Source: JBKQVT01 sp963727245 (GTDB taxonomy: Bacteria > Planctomycetota > Planctomycetia > Pirellulales > Thermoguttaceae). Taken from it: a DNA stretch of 64,000 nucleotides. The stretch spans positions 124,001 to 188,000 of the forward strand of contig CAVSFO010000020.1 in the NCBI GenBank assembly GCA_963727245.1. Direction: 5' to 3'. Numbering within the stretch: position 1 is the stretch's first letter; each line of letters begins with the position of its first letter. Made by a program: the position numbers and the translations under genes. Shown in pieces: positions 50,949 through 60,795 of this stretch. The notes beneath the pieces are model-generated. The model was not told where the DNA came from, did no database searches, and saw only the letters and a program-made list of their open reading frames with translations.

Positions 50949-52865
50949 ATGGCGCTAAGCGAACTTGCCCATCTGCAACTGCTGGCCGAAATCGACGCCT
51001 TGGTCGAGCGGCTCCGCCGTTGGGCCGAAACGGCCGCCGACTGGCCGGCCGCCGAGGGCTGCCAGGCCCTGGTGCGGCGGCTGGCGGGCCGGGCGGCCGC
51101 CCTGCGACTCCGCCTGGAAGCCCCCCTGGTTGTGGCGACCCTGGGTGGGACCGGGACCGGCAAGAGTGCCCTGGTCAACGCCCTGGCCGGCGCCGAGGTG
51201 GTCCGCACCGGCTCGGCCCGGCCCACCACGTCGCGGCCCACGCTCGTCTGCCGCCCGGGACTGACGCCCGAGATGCTCGGCATCGATTCCGCTGGCGTCG
51301 AGGTCATCCACTGCGATCTGCCGGCGCTGGCCGAGTTGGTGCTGATCGATTGCCCCGATCCCGACACTACCGAAGGCGGCCAAGAGGACCCGCACCAGGT
51401 CGCGGCCGCGGCCGCCGCGAGCGCGGAGACTCCGCGTCGTGGGCCTGCCGAGGCCCCGCCGGGAACGAACCTGGCCGCCTTGCGCCGCATCCTGCCGCAT
51501 TGCGACGTGCTGCTGGTGACGACCACGCAGCAGAAGTACCGCAGTGCCCGGGTGGCGGAGGAATTGGCCGCCGCGGCCGCCGGCGCCCGGCTGGTCTTCG
51601 TACAAACCCATGCCGACGAGGAAGAAGACATCCGCACGGACTGGCGGCAGGTGCTGGCGGCGCAATATGTCCCGGGGCACGTCTTCCTGGTCGATTCGCT
51701 GGCCGCCTTGGCCGACGCCCAGGCTGCGCTGGCGCCGCGCGGCGAGATGGCCGCCCTGGAAGACCTGCTCACCCGCCAGCTTGCCGGGGCCGCCGCGACG
51801 CGGCTGCGGCGGGCGAATTTCCTCGACCTAGCCGAGCAGACCTTGCAGAGCTGCCGCCAGCGGCTCGATGCCGCCGCGCCGGCGGTGGAGCGATTGCTTT
51901 CGGCCGTGGAAGAGCAGCGGGCCATCCTGGCCGAGCGGCTCGCCGCCGAGACCCGCGCCGAATTGCACAACAGCCGGCGGTCTTGGGAAAACCGCCTCCT
52001 GGGCGAGGTGGCGTCACGCTGGGGCCTGAGCCCCTTCGCCCTGGTGCTGCGGATCTATCAAGGGCTGGGCGGACTGGCTTCCGGGGCGCTGTTGTTCCGC
52101 GCCCGCAGCCCCGCCCAATTGGCCCTCTGGGGCGCCGCCGCCGGCGCCCGGGCTTGGAAGGAAAATCGCCGGCAGCAGCAAGCCGATCGCGGCGCCCAGC
52201 GGGCGGTGGCCGGCTGTTGGGACCAGACCGAACTGCGGTCGGCGGCCATCGTCCTGGAAGGCTATGCCGCCGAGGCGGAGTTTTCCCCGCAAGCGGCCAG
52301 CCTGGAGAACGTCACGGCGGAAGCGGATCGGGCCGGCTCGGCCTTCGTCGCCCGGGTTGCCGGCGACCTCGACGCCCTGGTGGCCCGCTTGGCCGAGCGG
52401 CACACCGGCTGGTTCACCCGCTGGCTCTATGAACTGCCGTTGTTGGCCATGCTGGGCGTGCTGCTGTACCGGCTGGGGAAGAACTTCTTCTACGATTCCT
52501 GGCTGGCGGCCAATCCGGCGCCCGCCTGGGGCCTGGGATATTACCTGACCGCGACGATCTGGCTGGTGCTGTGGTGTGCGGTGCTGCTGTGGGCCTTCTT
52601 GCGGCGGCTGCGGCGGGGCCTGTCGCGGCAGATCGACCGCCTGGCCGAGGCCTGGACCGGCGCCGCCGCTGCCGCCGGAGTGTTCGCCCGCTTGGAGAGC
52701 GATTGCCGGTGGGCCGGGCAATTCCGCCAGGAGTTGGCGCTGTTGCAGGCGCACGTGGCGCAATTGTCCCGCCAGTTGGCCACGCCGGAAGCGGAACTGG
52801 GGGTAAGGACGAGCCACTTCTCCACCCCAAGCCCACCGGCGGCGGCCGGTGGCAAGGGCTCTTGA
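50949..52865 (+). CDS. Dynamin-like/YfjP-type GTPase with C-terminal membrane helices
   Basis: A 638-residue protein. ATG 50949 starts it; the upstream frame overlaps rtcB in antisense. G1 loop GGTGTGKSALVN (66-77), G2-like TTSRPT (93-98), G3-like DCPDPDT (134-140; Asp-Cys-Pro in place of DTPG), G4-like VQTHAD. A long helical middle follows (residues 280-480), then two membrane helices (WLYELPLLAMLGVLLYRL and TATIWLVLWCAVLLWAFL) and a coiled C-terminus. Membrane remodelling or stress roles are typical of relatives. The last 14 codons lie in a perfect inverted repeat. Confidence 0.78.
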   Translation: MALSELAHLQLLAEIDALVERLRRWAETAADWPAAEGCQALVRRLAGRAAALRLRLEAPLVVATLGGTGTGKSALVNALAGAEVVRTGSARPTTSRPTLVCRPGLTPEMLGIDSAGVEVIHCDLPALAELVLIDCPDPDTTEGGQEDPHQVAAAAAASAETPRRGPAEAPPGTNLAALRRILPHCDVLLVTTTQQKYRSARVAEELAAAAAGARLVFVQTHADEEEDIRTDWRQVLAAQYVPGHVFLVDSLAALADAQAALAPRGEMAALEDLLTRQLAGAAATRLRRANFLDLAEQTLQSCRQRLDAAAPAVERLLSAVEEQRAILAERLAAETRAELHNSRRSWENRLLGEVASRWGLSPFALVLRIYQGLGGLASGALLFRARSPAQLALWGAAAGARAWKENRRQQQADRGAQRAVAGCWDQTELRSAAIVLEGYAAEAEFSPQAASLENVTAEADRAGSAFVARVAGDLDALVARLAERHTGWFTRWLYELPLLAMLGVLLYRLGKNFFYDSWLAANPAPAWGLGYYLTATIWLVLWCAVLLWAFLRRLRRGLSRQIDRLAEAWTGAAAAAGVFARLESDCRWAGQFRQELALLQAHVAQLSRQLATPEAELGVRTSHFSTPSPPAAAGGKGS

Positions 52866-52918
52866 ACGATGTCGCTGGCCGCTTCAGGTCCCACCGGACG
52901 CCGCCGGTGGGCTTGGGG
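52825..52918. repeat. 20-bp perfect inverted repeat overlapping the GTPase 3' end
   Basis: CCCCAAGCCCACCGGCGGCG (52825-52844) and its exact reverse complement at 52899-52918 enclose a 54-base loop that holds the GTPase stop codon. It lies between convergent genes and may end transcription on both sides. Confidence 0.85.
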
Positions 52919-52945
52919 GCGGGCGGGGCGCTTTCGTGACAGAAG

Positions 52946-54681
52946 CTACTTCGCCTTCGGCTCCTCTTTTTTCGGCTCGGTCTTGGCTTCGGCTTCGGGA
53001 AGGGCCTCGCGCCAGGGCTTGCGGGCCTGGTAACTGGCCAACTCCTTCTTCAGCGCCGCAGCGTGTTCACTGTTCTTGCCGAGTTCGACGGCCTTGCCGG
53101 ACCACTTCTGGGCATTGTCGAAGTCGCCGGTTTCGGCGTAGGCGGCGGCCAGCGTGCTGAGGATGTAGTCCTCCTTGTACTCGGTCAGCTCGCAGGCCTG
53201 GGTGGCCAGCGTCACGGCCCGCTTGCCGTCGCGGAGTTTGTCCTCCGGCGCGGTGGCCAGCAGCCAGGCGAGGTTGTTGAGACTGGTCACGTCCTTGGGG
53301 TGCTGGGCGGCGGCCTTTTCGAAATCGGCGATGGCCTCGCCGCGCTTTCCCGTGCTCAAGAAGGCGTCGCCGCGGCCGCGCAGGAACAACCACTGCCTCG
53401 GACCCTCTTGGCCGATTACGGCGGAATAGATCTCGATGGCCTTGTCGAATTTCTTCTGGTTCTGGTACACCGCGCCGATTTGCAGCAGGGTCAAGTCGTC
53501 CTTGGGGTCCTGCTGGCGGAGCTTTTCCAGGTCGGCCAGGGCGTCGTCGAACCTTTTGGCATCGGCCAGGAGTGCGGCGCGGAGCCGCAACGCCTCCGGC
53601 ACGTCGGGCTTCAGGTCCAGCACCAGGTTCACGTCGGTGAGGGCCTTTTCCTTCTGGCCCAATTCCTCCAGCACGCCGGCCCGCAGCAACAACACCGTCA
53701 GATTGTCGGGCGCGGCGGCGGTGGCCTTGTCCAATTCTCCCAGGGCGGCTTTCATGTTCCCCTGGAAGCCGTCGATGCGGGCCTTCTCCAGCAGCGGCGC
53801 CAGGTCGTCGGGGGCCAGGGCGGCGGCCTTGTCGAGTGCCGCCAGCGCCTCGTCGAATTTCTTCAATTTCGCCAGCACCTCGCCCTTGCGCCGATAGGCG
53901 ACCGCGCTTTTGGGGTCCAACTCGATGATCTTGTCGACGGCGGCCAGCGCCGCGTCGTAGCGTTTCAGTTTCGCCAGCACCTCGGCCTTGCGCTGATAGC
54001 CGGCCGTGCTTTTGGGGTCCAACTCGATGATGCGGTCGAAGTCTTCCAGGGCGGCTTGGAACTGGCCTTGGTCGCTGCGCAGTGCGCCGCGGGCGCAGCG
54101 CGGCCGTCTGCGTCGGCGCCACGTGCACCGCCTCGTCGAGGTCGGCCAGCTTGTCCTTGACGTCTGTGCGGATGGCGGCCCGCAGCACCAGCACCTCGGC
54201 CTGCACCAGCGGCTCGGCGGCACTGACCTTGACGGCCTCGTCCAGGGCCGAGACGGCCCGCTTGGCGTCTCCCTGCGGCAGCAAGTTGAGCTTGGCGATC
54301 AACAGCAGGGCCCGCGGCTCTTTGGCTTCCAAGGCGACCCCTTTCTCCAAATCGGCCAGCGCCAGCGTGCGGTACTGCGCCGAATTGGGATCCGCACCCT
54401 TGGCGTTGAAGATCGCCGCCGCCGTGGCCGTGCCGCGCTGAATGAGCGCGGAAGCCAGCAGGCTGTGGGCGAAGGGACGATTGGCCTTGTCGAGCCCTTT
54501 GTCCATCGCACTCTCGACCAACCGGACGACTTCGCTCAGATCGGTCAGCGTGGTGGCGGTCATCTTCAACTGGGTGGCCTTGTCCAAATCGGCCTGCCCC
54601 TCGTTGGCGGCCTGCGCCGGCCGGGCCGCCAGCGCCGGCCAAGCACAGCGCGGCGATCGAGAAACCAAGCAAATGCCTCAT
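52946..54681 (-). CDS. Secreted TPR-repeat protein
   Basis: ATG 54681 starts a signal peptide (MRHLLGFSIAALCLA, then ALAARPAQA after repair) with GGGAG upstream. About 12 TPR units follow, regular from residue 170: FDRIIELDPKSTAGYQRKAEVLAKLKRYDAAL and similar. The tail is Lys/Glu/Pro-rich (EAKTEPKKEEPKAK). Two extra bases (about 54638 in the signal peptide and 54092 in the first third) split it into three frames. It is the second large TPR protein of the window after 39401; the CHAT-like gene upstream on the same strand also has TPR units. Confidence 0.82.
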
Positions 54682-54720
54682 GGCACACAACTCCCTGAAT
54701 TGTGGAAGGGGAACCTCGGT

Positions 54721-54726
54721 ATTATA
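54721..54726 (-). promoter_or_regulatory. Consensus -10 box upstream of the TPR gene
   Basis: TATAAT on the minus strand, 40 bases before ATG 54681. No good -35 is seen. Confidence 0.5.
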
Positions 54727-54797
54727 AGCGGGCGACGGCAAGCGGGATAGCGGGGCCGATCCGTCGCTCACGCCCAGTTGGCACCCAGAGGATACCC

Positions 54798-54910
54798 GGG
54801 TCCATTTTCGGCCAAGCGACGTTGCCTTGGCCAACCAGTCGTTGGCCGAGAACATGGACCTGTCCCCCTCGGCGCCCACGCAAAGGGGGACAGTCCCCTG
54901 TGACGGCGCA
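54798..54910. repeat. Palindromic repeats related to the 14.2-kb element core
   Basis: GGTCCATTTTCGGCCAAGCG (54802-54821) and GAACATGGACCTGTCCCC (54851-54868) match the inner arms of the MITE-like element at 14202-14337 but lack its outer terminal repeats. A family I arm (GGGGGACAGTCCCC) follows near 54888. Confidence 0.8.
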
Positions 54911-54922
54911 CGCCGGCCTGCG

Positions 54923-57900
54923 TCAAGGTTTTCCCGCCTTGTGGGGTTTGTCCGCAGCCGGCTTGGGCTGGTTCGCGACCGGCGCGGGGACCCCGCCGTC
55001 GGCGGGCGCGGGGCTGCCCGGATCGATCAACATGTAGCCGGCCCAGAAGAAGGGATGGTTGGCCTTGGGCGGATCCTCCACCACTTCCTTCTTCAGCCGC
55101 GGCTCGGCATCGGGATTCAGTCGCGAGTCGGACACCACGAGGACGGTGCGCTGCCAGGCATCGGCGGGCGTAGTGTGCGGCAGTTCTTGGGCGAACTCGC
55201 GGACCAGGTCGTAGCTCGTCTGGCCGCCGGTCCGCCAGCGGCTCAAGAGGATGGTCCGCGCGCCGCTGGTCATCAGCCCGCACACGGAGAGGAACATTTC
55301 GCTGCCCGGGGCCGGCGCGGGGCGAGTGCCGCGCTCGGGCGCCGCCAAGGAATCTTCGGAGGCCGTGTAGTAGCCGGGCAGGATGATCTGGTCCGGGCCT
55401 CCCCAGGGGAGCGAGATCCAATCGCTCAGGGTACTGCCGGGTTTTCCACGGTCGATGGGCAAGGGGGACCAGGCGTAGGGCCCGGTCTCGCTGGTGATGC
55501 AGAGGTCGTCCAGCACGATGAGCCGGTGCAGGAGGGTGGCATAGACCGCCGACGGCGCCGGCAGGGGCGACCGCAGCACCACCGTTCCCGGCAGCACCTC
55601 GGCCAGCCGGCGGAAGGCGTCGTGGCCGACGGCGGCGTCCTCGCGGGGAAAGAGCCGTCCCAGGACGACCGCCGTGGAGTCGACGGCGGGGCCGGGCGGG
55701 GCCTCGTCGCCCAGGGTTGCCAGCGACGCGGTGGGGGCATAGCGGATGCGGACGCGGGAGATCAGACTGCGCATCTGCCCGTCGACGCTCACCTGCAAGG
55801 CCTCGAAGGGGACATACCAGAGCAGGCCGTCGGGAACGATGATCAGCTCATCGAACTTCGTGGTGAAGTCGGCGGGGGAGCCCTTGAGGAGGGCATCGAG
55901 GAACTCCTTGCCGGCCTGCCTCCACTTGGCGTCGGCCAGGTCCTTCAGCGCGAGCTCGTGGCCCGACCTGTAGTTGCCCAAGTCGCGCAACATGGCGGCG
56001 AGGTGCTTCTGCAACGGGGTGGGCGGCATGTTCACTTTCCATTGACCGTACTGCCGGGAGGTCAAGAGGAAGCCGTAGGTCGCGTCCGTGGTGGCGACGA
56101 AGATCAAGAGGGCGTGTCCCTTGGGGAGCGATTTCATGATGTCGACGGTTTTGCGCAGCGGCGGGAAGACCAAGTCCGCCGGCTCGCGGCGCACCGCCAT
56201 CTCCCGCAGGATGGTCTCCTGCTGCAGGCTGACGTTGAGCAGTTGGGCCAGCCCCTGGGTCTGCTCCTTGGAGGGCTCGCGATCTTCGGTGGCCAGCGGC
56301 ATCGAGGCCAACTGGTCGTGCAGGTTGTGGGCCTTTTGGCGGAGCCGCTCGTAGGCCGGGAAGCGCGTCAGCAGGTCCTGCCGCTGGAGCTTGCTGGCCG
56401 TGTCGAGGATGTCGTCGGAGGCTTCCAAGATCCAGCGCAACGAGGTCAGCCGCCCGCCGTAGGCCATGGAACTGAAGAAGCGGTGGCGCCGCATGTGGTC
56501 GCCGATCTCGATGGCGGCCTCCAGGTCCTTGCGACTCAGGGCCACCTTGAACCAATTTTCGTAGGGGATCGGATGGGGCGTGACCAGCACGGCCAGCGAT
56601 TCCATGGGGTCGGAGGCCCAGTCGGCCGGACCCGGGTCGCGGAGCACGTCGCGATAAATTTCCATGGCCTGGCGCGGCGTGGAGCTGGCCAGGGCCATTT
56701 TGTCGGCCAGGAGGATTTGCAGCAGCCAGTGGGAGCCGTGCTCCATGTAGTGCATGGCGGCCGTGACGGCGGCATCGCCGTCGGCGACCTTCTTGCGCTG
56801 GAAAAACACCAGGCCGTTGAGGAAGCTCCAGCGCCCGCCGAGCCGGCCGGCGCCCATGAAGCGGCGGCCGATGCTGGTGCGGGCTTGGTCGAGGAAGGCG
56901 GCCGCCTTGTTCGTCTCGCCGAGCACGGCCTCGTTCTCCGCGGCCAACAGCAGCAGCGAAACCTGCAACTGCCGCGAATGATTGGCCTCGGCCCATTGGA
57001 TGGCGGCGGCCAGGGGGGGAACATTCCCCGGTTATTGGCGATCAGGTGCGCCATCGCGCCATAGCGGAAGGCTTCCTCCAGGACGCCCCGGTCGGGAAAC
57101 CAACCGGGGCGGTAGATCATGACGGCGGCGTAGGAGGCCTCCTCGAAGTTTTTCAGCGCCACGGCATAATCGCCGCGGATCATCGCCAGCCGCCCCAGCT
57201 CGAACAGGGCGACGCAGGTCAGGGGATGGTCGAATTCGCCGCCGGCCACCACCGAGCGACTCAAGGCGAGGACGGCCTGTCCCTCATGGCCCGTGGCGGC
57301 ATACGCCACCCCCAGTTCCACCCCCACCCACGCCTGCGACCAGTGATTGGGTGGTGCCACGGATCGCGACAACGCGGCCTCGACATCCTTGAACAACTGA
57401 TCGCGCGGCGCCAGCGGCCCCAGCAGCTTCGTCCGCCGCCGGATCGCCAGCGTCGTGCAACGCACGATCTCGACCACGTCGATGGGCACCAGGGTGGGCG
57501 GCGTGACGATGCCGCCCTGCTGGATCGTCGACGTGATGTCGATCTGCCCCTGCGAAATCGTCATCGCCTGCGGGTAAATGCCCACTTTCGCCCCCCGCGT
57601 GCTGGCGCCCCAGGGGACCGTCCGTCGCAGCGAGGGGCCGCCCGCCTGGATCGTCGGCGGAAACCGCACGCGCATCATCCAGTCGGGATAGGCCTTCACC
57701 AACTCCACGGCATGGGTATAGTGCTCGAGGGCCTCGCGCAGATCGCCCATCTCATAGTGGCACTCGCCCAGCATCGTCTCGTAGCAGATGGAGTCGATCC
57801 AGCGGCCCTGCACGGAGTTGAGGCCATTCTTGCTTTCGAACTTGAATTCCTTGAGGGCGTCCTTGTAGTTGCCGTCGTAGAAATCGCCGAAGGCGACGTA

Positions 57901-58041
57901 ATAGCCGGCGCTGGGGACCCGCATGCCGCCTTGGGCCAAGGCACGCTGGTCGAGGCCCCCCCAAAGACCCGCCAGCAAGAGCAGCCCGATCCAAACCGGC
58001 GGGCCGAGCCGGCACCCCGGGAAACCAAACGGACCCGCCAT
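54923..58041 (-). CDS. TPR plus CHAT-like domain protein, probably protease-dead
   Basis: ATG 58041 follows GGAGGAGG; a signal peptide covers residues 15-36 (VWIGLLLLAGLWGGLDQRALAQ). The first 700 residues carry TPR-like helix pairs (YKDALKEFKF, GDLREALEHYTHAVEL, LEEAFRYGAMAHL). The C-terminal 400 resemble a CHAT domain: LIIVPDGLLWYVPFEAL, RYAPTASLATLG, GLMTSGARTILLSRWRTGG. The expected catalytic His-Gly segment reads LIVLDDLC and the expected SAC segment reads ILPGYYTASED, so both catalytic residues seem lost. One missing C in a seven-C run (57013-57019) breaks the frame. Secreted scaffold or pseudo-protease. Confidence 0.78.
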
Positions 58042-58286
58042 GATGGCCTCCTCCAGCGAACTTCGGGCGAGACGTTACCTTTCGATCTTACCCCTTTTCC
58101 AAGGCGAGTGCCAGTCAATCGGCACGGCGCGGGCCCCCCCAAAAAGACGCGGGCTAAAGTTTTGCCTTTTGGCGGACGATAACCTGGATGCCGATTGTAT
58201 GGATTACGAGACTTTTAACGTCTGGTGCCAGGTAAGAAGGATGCGCAAAGTGCGCATTTTGGACAACTGAAGGATGGAGGTGGCCC

Positions 58287-58523
58287 ATGCTGGGCTCCAA
58301 CAATCAGTACCGCTTTCTCCGCGCCCTGCTGTTCGGCTTAGGGGCCACCGTGGCCATCGGGTTGACCGGCTGCCAAAGCGACGTGGGCGGGCAGACGCTT
58401 CCCAGCCCCTATTACTTGGACGACGACGTGCAGTACTTCCCGCCGGGGCCGCAGATGCCGCTCTCCCGGGAAGCGGCGGCGCTGAAAACCTATAACCAGG
58501 AAGAAGCACTTCGCCAGCAATAA
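58287..58523 (+). CDS. Small lipoprotein
   Basis: 78 residues; GGAGGTGG lies just before ATG 58287. Signal peptide with lipobox ATVAIGLTGC, then an acidic/aromatic tail (YYLDDDVQYFPPGPQMPLSREAAALKTYNQEEALRQQ). Short planctomycete lipoproteins like this have no known function. The gap 58042-58286 upstream holds no other feature I can support. A 10-bp GC hairpin (58584-58605) follows the stop by 60 bases. Confidence 0.75.
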   Translation: MLGSNNQYRFLRALLFGLGATVAIGLTGCQSDVGGQTLPSPYYLDDDVQYFPPGPQMPLSREAAALKTYNQEEALRQQ

Positions 58524-58583
58524 GGCGAAAGAACGTAGCATCAGTCATCGCTGAACGCCGTCTCGCGCTGGTTTCCGGCAACC

Positions 58584-58710
58584 GGAAGGCCGCACGCGGC
58601 CTTCCCGTCCGCTGGCAACAAGCGAGTGGCGTTGGGGGGACGGCGCCCAACGTTGTTGGCGTCCAAGGCGAGCGCGCGTGTCGCCAAGGCGATACCCCTT
58701 GGACGTCAAC
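58584..58710. other. Structured intergenic leader with three hairpins
   Basis: GGAAGGCCGC/GCGGCCTTCC (58584-58605), GGCGTTGGG/CCCAACG (about 58628-58653), and GTTGGCGTCCAAGG/CCTTGGACGTCAAC (58654-58667 with 58697-58710, one mismatch). The last ends 17 bases before ATG 58728. This could be a terminator plus a regulatory leader. Confidence 0.45.
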
Positions 58711-58727
58711 AGCGTGAGGGACACGTT

Positions 58728-59069
58728 ATGGCCGAGTTCGAATTCTCCCAAGTCGCCCAGCACTGGGCCAACGTCGTCCTGATCTGGATCGGTTTCGGCA
58801 GTCTGGCCGGCTTGCTGGCCCGCGTCGTGCTGCCGGTCCGCGAGCCCTCCAGGGCGCTGCCCACGCTCGCGCTGGGCATCGCCGGCAGCGCCGTCGGGCT
58901 GGCCATTCTTTCCTGGGCCTTGGGCCCTCGCTCGCTGAACCCCATCAGCCCGCTGGGCGTGCTGGCTGCCGCCGGCGGCGCCTCGCTGCTGCTGGTCCTC
59001 TATCAGGTCGTCCATGCCCTGGGCGGCAAGGCGGCGGACGGGGATGCCGAGGGCCAGGAGCGTCCCTGA
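58728..59069 (+). CDS. Small membrane protein (GlsB/YeaQ-like)
   Basis: 113 residues; ATG 58728 with GAGGG eight bases upstream. Three hydrophobic helices: VVLIWIGFGSLAGLLARVVLP, ALPTLALGIAGSAVGLAILSWALG, PLGVLAAAGGASLLLVLYQVVHAL. The Gly-rich first helix and IAGSAVG resemble the transglycosylase-associated GlsB/YeaQ/YmgE family, often stress-related. The match is by pattern only. Confidence 0.65.
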   Translation: MAEFEFSQVAQHWANVVLIWIGFGSLAGLLARVVLPVREPSRALPTLALGIAGSAVGLAILSWALGPRSLNPISPLGVLAAAGGASLLLVLYQVVHALGGKAADGDAEGQERP

Positions 59070-59098
59070 CCCGGCTGCGCGCTCCACCACTTCTGCTC

Positions 59099-60232
59099 TC
59101 ACACGCCCTGGCGGCAGGCCGCCTGCGATGCGCCCTGGATTCGGCCCATCAGCCAGCGCTTCAACCGCAGCAGTTGCACGCGCGAGATGGCCGTGGGGAA
59201 GTGCGTGAAGCGATAACTGGTGCACACGGCGGTCTGCCAGGGCTGCTTGATGGCCAGCGAGCCCACGCCCAGGTCGTAGTCATGGTCGCCGCGGACGAAA
59301 CCGTCTTCCACCATCATCCTTTCCAGCACCAACCCGGGGCGAAAGGCCGAAAACTCGGGATCAAAGCCCTTGCGCAGCCCGTAGATGCAGCCCTGATACA
59401 CGTAGTTGTAGACATAGGCCACGGGGCGGTTGCCCAGCAGCAGGAGGTTCACGTCGACGCTGCCGGCGCGGGCGGCTGCCGCGTGGGTGTCGCGCAGGTA
59501 CTGGCAGACCTCCGCGCTGCTCAGTGTCGTGCCGTCGGCGGCGTTGCTCTGCCAACTTCGCCGGGCGATGTCCACGCAGGCGTCGTACAGGTCCCAGCGG
59601 GGATCGCCGTCGCCGCCGCCGGCGCCCTCGGGCCGATAACGCTGGAATGTCACCTCACCCTGTTCGGCCAGGCGGCGGCCGCAGCGCTCGATGTTGTGCC
59701 GCCACTTCTTGTCCCGGCCGCTCCAATACTCCTGCCAAGTGCCCGCGATCTCGATCCGCGGGGCAACGTCCCGGGCCTGCTTGCAAGGATGCAGGCCGGC
59801 CAGCTCCATGGTCCGCTCGGTCCGCCCCCGGTCGCAGCCGTCGCCATCGACCCAACGAAGGTCGAGCATGTCCCAGTCGCGGGGCGTGCGGCGAATGTGG
59901 CGCAGGCCCGCCAGCAGCGTCGCCGTCGGATTGGGTCCGATGGGGCCATAAAACGTCCCCCAATCGTGCAGCGGATAGGTCAGCGTCCGCACCCGGCCCA
60001 CGCCGGTCGATTCACTCTGCACCACCAGCGGCAAGATTCCCAGGGGCCGGCCGTCGGCGCTGACCTCCAGCACGCGCAGGCGCTGCCCGGCGCCGAAGTG
60101 CCGCCAATAGACCTCCAGCCAATCCAACGAGTGGAAGAAGGTGGCGCCGCGGGTTTGCGGCAAGAGGGCATTCCAGAGCAATCGCCGCCCGGCGAGCTGG
60201 TCGAGTTCGTTGATCTCTTCGACGTGAATCAT
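59099..60232 (-). CDS. GNAT/FemAB-like acyltransferase (BioF2/CelD type)
   Basis: 377 residues in one frame, ATG 60232. Pattern of the CelD/BioF2-like GNAT family: TFFHSLDWLEVYWRHFG near the N-terminus, LGILPLVVQ, a central KKWRHNIERCGRRLAEQGEVTF (the typical Lys/Arg-rich segment), and VNLLLLGNRPVAYVYNYVYQGCIYGLRKGFDPEFSAFRPGLVLERMMVE with YDLGVGSLAIKQPW. These enzymes often modify exopolysaccharide or lipid. No export operon is near. Confidence 0.82.
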   Translation of the reverse strand: MIHVEEINELDQLAGRRLLWNALLPQTRGATFFHSLDWLEVYWRHFGAGQRLRVLEVSADGRPLGILPLVVQSESTGVGRVRTLTYPLHDWGTFYGPIGPNPTATLLAGLRHIRRTPRDWDMLDLRWVDGDGCDRGRTERTMELAGLHPCKQARDVAPRIEIAGTWQEYWSGRDKKWRHNIERCGRRLAEQGEVTFQRYRPEGAGGGDGDPRWDLYDACVDIARRSWQSNAADGTTLSSAEVCQYLRDTHAAAARAGSVDVNLLLLGNRPVAYVYNYVYQGCIYGLRKGFDPEFSAFRPGLVLERMMVEDGFVRGDHDYDLGVGSLAIKQPWQTAVCTSYRFTHFPTAISRVQLLRLKRWLMGRIQGASQAACRQGV

Positions 60233-60322
60233 GGAATCCCCGGCCGTATGGCTGAGCGGGTCAAGCGTCCCGATCGCGAGTCTTTGGCCCTATCCCAAGT
60301 CTAACTTCTAAGTTCTAAGTCT

Positions 60323-60732
60323 GTAGGGTGGGTCGACGGGCACCGACGCGAAGCGTTGGTCGGCGAGCCCCACCGGGAAGCGGCGGAAGCGCAACTGGTG
60401 GGGCTCGCTGCGCTCGACCCACCCTACCTACGCATGACGCTGAGCAACCAGTGTGCCGCCAAGGGCGGCGGGCCGGCGGCCGGCTGGGAAGCGATGTCGT
60501 AAGCACTTACTGTAAAATGCGTTGCATCGTTTCCCCGTGTTTCGGTTGCGGACCTGGCTGCGGCTGCCGGCGTGGCAAAAAAGCGACGATTTCCGGGGCC
60601 GGCGATCCTTTCCCGCTACCGAGGCTGAAAAGCGAGTGTTTCCCCTCAGGCCGCTGGGCCGCCTTCTTATCCGGAGGCTGACGCCTCCGGCTCGCTGTCG
60701 CCTTCTTATCCGGAGGCTGTAGCTCCCGTTGC
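60323..60732. repeat. Nested palindrome family K and family D repeats
   Basis: GTAGGGTGGGTCGA (about 60322) pairs with TCGACCCACCCTAC (about 60415), with an inner GGCGAGCCCCACC/GGTGGGGCTCGC pair. Family D palindromes lie at about 60670-60690 and, as a half copy, near 60708. The rest of the 60233-60795 gap shows no supported gene. Confidence 0.8.
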
Positions 60733-60795
60733 GCAAGTCCCAACGCCGAGCGTGCACAGAGGAACGCGGCACCGCAGCGCATTCAGTTTACGCCA

